From positions 72,903,580-72,967,579 of the forward strand of contig NC_083610.1 of NCBI RefSeq assembly GCF_029168945.1: a DNA stretch of 64,000 bases, in the 5' to 3' direction. The stretch's first letter is position 1, and each line of letters starts with the position of its first letter. The position numbers were made by a program, and so were the translations under genes. The stretch comes from Cannabis sativa. Taxonomy: Eukaryota > Streptophyta > Magnoliopsida > Rosales > Cannabaceae. The notes beneath the pieces are model-generated. The model was not told the DNA's origin and did not search any database. It saw only the letters and a program-made list of their open reading frames with translations. Of the stretch, positions 57,441 to 64,000 are shown one piece after another.

Positions 57441-58735
57441 GGGACCCAGCACCTAGGTTGGGCCTAGCGCCCAGGTTGACACTTTGTCAACCTGGGCCAC
57501 TTCTATCAGCAGTTCAAATGAAGTCTTCCAAACATATTTTTCGTTTTCATCAACATTTAAGATTTGCGTGCTTTCGAGAAATAAATGGAATCATTTGGGG
57601 GTCAAAACTAGGATCCAGCACCTAAGTTGACCTGGTGCTAGGCCAAGCGCCCAGATTGACATTGTGTAACACTAGGCCATTTCTAATGAGTTTTTCTGAG
57701 AAGTATTTCAGACATATTCTCTGTTTCCATTAACAGTTAAGATTTGAGTGTTTCCGGGAATCAAACGAATTCATCTAGCGGCCAGAAACTGGACCCAGTA
57801 CTCAAGTTGACACCTAGCATTGGGCCTAGCGCCTAGGTTGACATTTTATCAACCTGAGCTATTTCCAATCATTTTCCTAAAAAAAGTGTTCTAGGTATTT
57901 TTTTTTTTGGCATAAAAAATAACAAAAATACAAATGATCTCAAGGAGCAAACGAGATTTCCAGAGGGCTAGAACCAGGTCCCAGCACCCAAGTTGACATT
58001 GTTGGGATTTTATGCCCTAAATAAACCCATCTTGAGATAATCTTATTAACTGTTCAATAAAAGATAGAAATCATATTATGTTACTTGGTTCACATGATAC
58101 TTTCGTGATTATAGTTTTAATATATACATTCTATTAAATCCTGAACTTATGGACAATCATGATTGTAGTATTATCTACACAGTGAAAAATAATCATGGTC
58201 ATATGGTTCAAATTTTTAGTCCCATGATTTATCAGTGCACCACGTTTACACTGACGTGATAATTAACGATGTAGTTTACTAGCACTTGGCTAAGTGGAAT
58301 GTCTTTTCCAAGGCATGAGTAAAATAAACAAAGATTAGATGTATTGGCTATAGATCGGATTAGACCGATATTCACAGTGAAAAAGATATCGTAAACTTAC
58401 CGTAATATATTTTCTAAGTGAATATCACTTAATTGATCTTAGATCAATAATCTTAATCCTGAGATGACTAAGTTCTTGCTTAACTGTATTGCACGAGTCC
58501 TTTGACTTGTTCATTATAAGCATACCAGTAGAATTAGTGCATACTTACATCTTGGGAACACGGTAGCTAGTACAATTGAGTGAGAGTGTTAATCATAGAA
58601 ATGGAATCTATAACTTCTATAATTGTTTCCTTAGAGCTTGAATGAAATGCATAAATGGAGGAGCTCTTAGATCAGTAATTATATTAGTTTACTAAAATAT
58701 CATTTATAAGAAGCTAATTGTTTTAAGGACAAAAT
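57441..58735. repeat. Tandem duplication, copy 1 (repeat units plus truncated Copia LTR)
   Basis: Copy 1 starts GGGGACCCAGCACC and runs through GTTGAC repeat units, then TGTTGGGATTTTATGCCCT (LTR-like) to ACAAAAT. Copy 2 follows head-to-tail. The junction falls at CAAAAT, a short word also present at the left start (CCAAAATGGGG), which fits unequal exchange or slippage at microhomology. Confidence 0.78.
58000..58735 (+). mobile_element. Truncated Copia LTR, copy 1
   Basis: TGTTGGGATTTTATGCCCTAAATAAA is the start of the same LTR family as the minus LTR at 11382-21670. Homology continues through TGGTTCACATGATA and the GATCTTAGATCAATAATCTTAATCCTGA block. It is cut at the duplication junction and has no internal region. 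Confidence 0.75.
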
Positions 58736-60052
58736 GGGGACCCAGCACCCAGGTTGACCTAGGCGCTAGGCCCAGCGCCCAGGTTGACACTTTATCAACC
58801 TGAGCCACTTCTATCAGCAGTTCAAATGAAGTCTTCCGAACATATTTTCTGTTTTCATCAACATTTAAGATTTGAGTGCTTTCAAAAAATAAATGGAGTT
58901 GTTTGGGGGTCAAAACTAGGACCCAATACCCAAGTTGACTTGGTGCTAGGCCCAGCGCCCAAGTTGACTTGAAACTAGGCCCAGCGCCCAGATTGACACT
59001 GTGTAACATTAGGCCATTTCCAAGGAGTTTTCCAAAGAAGTCTTTCGGACATATTCTCTGTTTTCATCAACAGTTAAGATTTGAGTGTTTCTGGGAATCA
59101 AACGAATTCATCTAACGGCCAGAAACTGGACCCATACTCAGGTTGACACCTAGCACTAGGCCTAGCACCTAGGTTGACATTTTGTCAACCTGAGCTATTT
59201 CCAATCATTTTCCTGAAAAAAGTGCTCTTGGCATTTTTTTCGTTATCAGAAACAACAAAAATACAAATGATCTCAGGGAGCAAACGAGATTTCTAGGGAG
59301 CCAGAACTGGGCCCCAGCGCCCAAGTTAACATTGTTGGGATTTATGCCCTAAATAAACCCATCTTGGTATAATCTTATTACGAAAGATAGAAATCATATT
59401 ATGTTACTTGGTTCACATGATACTTTCGTGATTATAATTTTAATATATACATTCTATTAAAACTTGAACTTATGGACAATCATGATTATAATGTTATCTA
59501 CACAGTGAAAAATAATCATGATCATATGGTTCAAACTTTTAGTCCCATAATTTATCAGTGCACCGCATTTACACTGACATGATAATCAATGATGTAGTTT
59601 ACTAGCACTTGGCTAAGTGAAATGTCTTTTCCAAGGTATGAGTAAAGTAAACTAAGATCAGATGTATTGGCTATAGATCGGATTAGACCAATATTCACAG
59701 TGAAAAAGATATTGTAAACTTACTGTGATATATTTTCTAAGTGAATATCACTTAGTTGATCTTAGATCAATGATCTTAATCTTGAAATGGTTAAGTTCTA
59801 GCTTAACTGTATTGCACGAGTCCTTTGACTTGTTCATTATAAGCATACCAATAGAATTAGTGCGTACTTGCATCTTGGCAACACGGTAATACAATTGAGT
59901 GAGAGTGCTAATCATAGAAATAGAATCTATAATTTCTATAAGTGTTTAGAAGTCTTGGCTAAAATGCATGAATGGGAGAGCTCTTAGATCAATAATTATA
60001 TTAGTTTACTAAAATATTATTTATAAGAAACTAAGTGTTTTAAGGACAAAAT
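58736..60052. repeat. Tandem duplication, copy 2
   Basis: It repeats copy 1 with roughly 5-10 percent divergence and some small indels. The two LTR starts (58000 and 59333) are 1333 bp apart. Confidence 0.78.
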
Positions 60053-60130
60053 ACATTGATGGGTAAAACGATAATTTTGTCCCTATTCGATGAAGACCAT
60101 CTATAAAGAATCATTAATTGATTAAATTAA
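59333..60130 (+). mobile_element. Truncated Copia LTR, copy 2
   Basis: Same start as at 58000. It runs slightly further, through ACATTGATGGGTAAAACG and TTGTCCCTATTCGATG, which align with the minus LTR near 12,480. The distal half of the LTR is absent. Confidence 0.75.
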
Positions 60131-60308
60131 AACAATAGATAATTTATAGCGTATTTATTTTTTTCCATTCTATACAAATTTGTAACATTAATTATTTAGC
60201 ACCCTTTCTAACGATTCGCTTAAATGGTCTCTTGCTTTAATCTTTATTCTCTTCTCCAAGTTCTTTTGTACCGGTATGATGTTTATCCAATTTATTTATA
60301 TTAAATAT

Positions 60309-61022
60309 TAGTGTTGTAAATATGAGTTAGATTTTTTGACATGACACGAAACTAGCACGAATTTAGGTGGTATGAGCACAACCAAGTATAAAAAAATATA
60401 AGCTTTGGCACGATACGACATAAAAATTACAAATGACACGGTATATAAACACGAATAAACTAACTCGAAAAATACGACATGAAATAAGCTCAAAAAACAC
60501 GACATGATACATTACATTAAAAACACTATAATAATAATAAATAGATAAGTATTTATCAAGTAAGTTAAAATGATAATAAAATTGAATATTATAATTTTAT
60601 AATTAAAATTATTAGAAAATATAAAATTAAAACTATATAGTAATTAATTTACAAAGAAAAATATAAAAATTTGAGTATTTATAAGTATATATTTAAGTTA
60701 TAATAACTCTAATTATTTTTAATATAATTATCTGTAAAATATTATTGAAAAATTATATGAATATAATTAAAGTTATGATAAATTTATATTTTAGTAATTG
60801 ACTCATTATTTGTAAAAATAAATGTAAAAAAATAAAGCACGAATTTAAGTCTGACTATAAAAACGAATCAGTACGAGTAAAGCACAGTACCAATTAGATA
60901 CGACACGAAAACACCAGGTGTACCCTTTAAAAATATTGACATAATATAACACGACTCGTATTTTAGAAAACATAATATAATATAGGTCGAGCTAACACGA
61001 TACACACAAATTTACAATACTA
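60309..61022. mobile_element. hAT-type MITE, about 714 bp
   Basis: The ends are TAGTGTTGTAAATATGAG at left and, in reverse complement, TAGTATTGTAAATTTGTG at right. Flanking octamers TTAAATAT (60301-60308) and TCAAAGAT (61023-61030) agree at six of eight positions, fitting a decayed 8-bp TSD. Subterminal ACACGA/CACGAA words occur at both ends. No coding content. Confidence 0.7.
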
Positions 61023-61030
61023 TCAAAGAT

Positions 61031-61171
61031 ATCTAGACAGACAAAAAGCAATATTTGAACAGGTTTTAAATTAAAGGCTGACATTATACTAGCTTTAAAT
61101 TTTTATGAATAGAAACAAGTTAGGACTTGAACCATGTAGCATGCATTGCACAGTAATGCATTTCATTAAAG

Positions 61172-61205
<34 letters not shown>

Positions 61206-61892
61206 GTGAAATATAAAAAGAACCTAATTTATGGAGCAATAAAGTTTGTCTTGTCCAAAGTGGGGACACACATCTCTTTCTTCTAAAAACGAATCGAAAT
61301 TGGATATTTTTATATTGAGAAGGCACTGCTGATGTCTAGATATTATTATTAGTGTAATTAGAGAAATATTAAAAGGTATTATTAATGTTTAGTACTTTTT
61401 TATATATTAATATTGTTATTTTGTCTAATTAAGTATTGGGTCTTTTATAATGTAATATAATAATTTTTAAGAAGTATTATTAGCCAATCGTAAAACCACA
61501 TTTTTAGAGGTGTTAAGCACTATTAGTGTTCAATAATAATACTCGTGTAATTAATTAAGTAGTAATTTTTATATAATTTAATGTAATAAATTTTAAGAAT
61601 TAGTGCTAGTATTACTAAATAGCAACTGTTTTATATTATATACATTGTCTTGAACTGCGTAGCAGTCAATTTATACATGTCAAACAATACTGTGTACATA
61701 ATTAAAGCCCCTAAATTTATAACCCTAAACCATAATCACTTGTTACAAAAGCCATAGAAACCTTCTCTTTGTACTCATATTACTCTAAACACTCTTAATC
61801 TTCCACAGCTCTTTCAGCACATACTCTCCGGAGGTACCCATATGAGAAAGAGAAACTACTCTTAGTAAAACCACTTCAAGGCACCATTTCCT
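61031..61892. other. Upstream region of the second zinc-finger gene
   Basis: (TA)n microsatellite at about 61,170-61,205. AT-rich otherwise. The last 150 bases are CT-richer and leader-like. No clear TATA box could be fixed. Confidence 0.5.
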
Positions 61893-63471
61893 TTGTTAGA
61901 AATCCAGTCTTTTCTTTCCATGTCTTCAACAATGGCTAAGCAAAAAAATCAGAAGAAGCCCAGCAAACAAACTCACCACCAAAGCCAGAAACTTGAATCC
62001 CAAAAGGTAGAAAAGCCTCCTTCTTGGGCAGTTGTGAGAGATTTACTTACTTGCAAATATTCTCAAACACTACAACCAGAAGAACAAAAGAAGCAGCAGC
62101 AGCTGCTGCTGCAACAACAACAGCATCAGCAGAAGCTGAAACAAAAGCAAAAGCAAAAGCTAAAACAAAAGCAAGAGCAAGAGCAAGCAATAGAGGAAAA
62201 TGCAAAGAAAAACAAGAAAATGAAGTGTTCTGGCTCTCTATGCAGCAACACAAAGGTCATGCACAGGCCTGAAACAGGTTCCCCTGAACTCCACAAGAAA
62301 AAAGCTTCAATGGGCTCAACATTACCCAACAATGAATCTTCAAACAGATCATCCATGAAAGCTCCAGTACATGAACTCAATGGAGTTGTTTCAACTTCCT
62401 CTTCTTCATTATCTGTCTCTTCCAATTCTTCTGTAGGTGGATCTTTTAGAGGAATGCCATTTAGGAGATTCTCTGGTTGCTATGAATGCAGAATGGTGGT
62501 TGATCCTGTTCTTGGATTCACAAGAGACCCTTCTCTTAGGACCACCATCTGTACTTGTCCTGAATGTGGAGAGATTTTCATGAAAGCTGAAAATCTGGAG
62601 CTTCATCAAGCTGTTAGGCATGCAGGTAAATACTTGTCTCATCTCTTTGATCTTTTCTACCTCTTATTTCCATACCCTTTACTTCAATTTACATTGTAAA
62701 TCCAAAAATTCAATTGCAACCCTGTTTAAGCAAGTAAATTTCAACTGATTTAATCAAGATTTTCTGAGCTATAAACGCAGTTCCCTTATTCAAAAAGTCA
62801 AATTTCCTCTTAACATTTTAATTTGTCATAAATCCACAGTTTCTGAATTGGGTCCGGAAGATACAAGCAAGAACATAGTAGAGATCATATTCCAATCAAG
62901 CTGGCTCAAAAAGGAAGCCCCAATATGCAAAATCGACCGAATACTGAAAGTTCACAATACCCAGAAAACCATATCCAAGTTCGAGGAGTATCGAGAAGCC
63001 ATTAAAGCCAAGGCCACCAAGCTCCCAAAGAAGCACCCTCGATGCATCGCCGACGGGAACGAGCTCCTCCGCTTCCACTGCGCCACCTTCATGTGCTCCC
63101 TCGGCTTGAACGGCTCTTCCAATCTCTGCAACTCGATGCCACAATGCAACATTTGTAGCATTATAAAGAACGGGTTCAAGGTCGCAGGAGAACCCACCGG
63201 AGAAGGGCTCGGAAAGGGTATACTGACGACGGCGACGAGCGGAAAAGCGCACGACCACGTGGGAGAGGCGGGGGGAAACCAAGGTGAGAAGAGGGCAATG
63301 CTGGTTTGCAGGGTGATCGCCGGGAGAGTGAAGAAGAATATGGAGGGAAGTATGGAGGAGTATGACTCGGTGGCCGGAGCTGTCGGAGTTTACTCCAATT
63401 TGGATGAATTGTTTGTCTTTAATCCCAAGGCTATTTTGCCTTGTTTTGTTGTAATCTACACTGGCTTTTAG
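61893..63471 (+). CDS. C2H2 zinc-finger protein with conserved PARP-like C-terminal domain, plant family
   Basis: Two exons, 61893-62625 and 62840-63471, with GT-AG borders and a phase-1 junction that gives RHAVSELGPEDT. The joined protein has 454 residues. The first ATG is used; 61920 is an alternative start. Residues about 66-110 are rich in Gln, Lys and Glu, and residues 165-185 in Ser. One C2H2 finger (CPECGEIFMKAENLELHQAVRH, C-X2-C-X12-H-X4-H) ends exon 1. Exon 2 is conserved-looking: IVEIIFQSSWLKK, HCATFMCSLGLNGSSNLC, GKGILTTATSGKAHDH, KRAMLVCRVIAGRV and a final LPCFVVIYTGF. This matches my memory of the plant family typified by At4g27240/At1g75710, whose C-terminus resembles a PARP catalytic fold. 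Catalysis is not implied. Function is unknown; a nuclear role is likely. Confidence 0.85.
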
Positions 63472-64000
63472 TGTAATTGTGTAAACACTTATATTAGTAA
63501 GTGTAAGAATTTATGGTTTTATTAATCTAATCTACTAAGTGTTTTATTACTTCTTCACAAATTAGAGAAAGAAAACTAGTGAAGTTGCATAATCACAGCA
63601 CGATTACTATTGTGTGAAATGAAAACAATCAATCAATCACTTAGGATTCAGTTTATAGTACTAACAAATACTTAATACAATCAAGAAATAATATATCAAG
63701 AGGTCTCAAGATTCAAGTAATGAAATAAGCAGTAAAACAGGAAAAAAAAAATAACATCAAATTTAACGAGTACGATGTTCAAGCTATGTGCAATGCAATA
63801 CATCTCGGTTGGAACAGCAGCAATCATATTTATAGCTATAAATAGATTTACAATGTTACCAAAAATATCTCTTAAATCATTCTGGCACATTTACCCCGCT
63901 TTAAATGATCCAATTCATTACCAGCAACAAAAAATTCACTTCATCTTCAAATATGCATTTTTAGTACGAACAATTTGAAAGCTCTATAAGCACACAAGCC
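63472..64000. other. Downstream flank
   Basis: Probable 3' UTR in the first 100-150 bases, then AT-rich sequence with no recognised feature to the window end. Confidence 0.5.

Noticed and set aside
57209..57625. 138-residue open frame in the repeat block
   Set aside because: It runs across GTTGAC repeat units whose other copies are not open. No recognised domain.
58000..60052. Small LTR retrotransposon with LTRs at 58000 and 59333
   Set aside because: The sequence between them is a duplicate of the left flank (57441 onward), there is no TSD or PBS, and the LTRs are truncated at the same place. A tandem duplication explains it better.
62047..62425. Minus-strand open frames opposite the second zinc-finger gene
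   Set aside because: They are antisense shadows of the Gln/Lys- and Ser-rich coding repeats.

Overview
This is a 64 kb window of plant nuclear DNA, most likely from a eudicot. Signs are genes with GT-AG introns, a plant-type ORP1C-like oxysterol-binding protein gene, plant C2H2 zinc-finger genes, plant Copia, Gypsy and LINE retroelements, hAT- and MULE-type MITEs, and AT-rich spacers. No prokaryotic operons, CRISPR arrays or organellar gene clusters were seen. The species cannot be named from the sequence alone.

The left half (about 1-36,000) is a nested pile of mobile elements. A 5'-truncated LINE (559-3542, minus) with a 16-bp target duplication sits in an AT-rich simple repeat. A non-coding LTR element (LARD; 4964-8993) sits inside an old hAT-type MITE (about 4861-9247). 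A long minus-strand Copia LTR (11382-21670) was split by a hAT MITE (12703-21116, 8-bp TSD). That MITE was split in turn by a full-length Copia element (12811-20553, 5-bp TSD) whose LTRs differ at one position. A Tekay-like Gypsy element (22353-31225, 5-bp TSD) landed inside one arm of a very large degenerate inverted repeat. The outer ends of that repeat lie near 11,131 and 35,061, and its core (31,350-34,170) holds a decayed Gypsy gag. A decayed Gypsy reverse transcriptase follows at 35,110-35,994.

The right half (36,000-64,000) is gene-bearing. A 1348-bp MULE with a perfect 9-bp TSD (37628-38975) carries pieces of a receptor-like kinase gene, so it looks like a Pack-MULE. Next come an intact ten-exon ORP1C-like gene (41401-49014), an intron-containing gene fragment resembling the N-terminal part of a plant MPS1-type kinase (52250-53010, minus), and a small two-finger C2H2 gene (53916-54762). 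A repeat-rich block (56,900-60,120) holds a tandem duplication that includes truncated Copia LTRs. A two-exon C2H2 gene with a conserved C-terminal domain (61893-63471) completes the set. Two copies of one MITE family lie upstream of the ORP and small zinc-finger genes.

The least ordinary signals are: ten near-identical 16-bp palindromes in the Copia leader; a short divergence hotspot between otherwise near-identical Gypsy LTRs, together with many frame breaks in very young elements; the Pack-MULE with kinase fragments; the split inverted repeat; and two independent LTR insertions into copies of the same MITE family.
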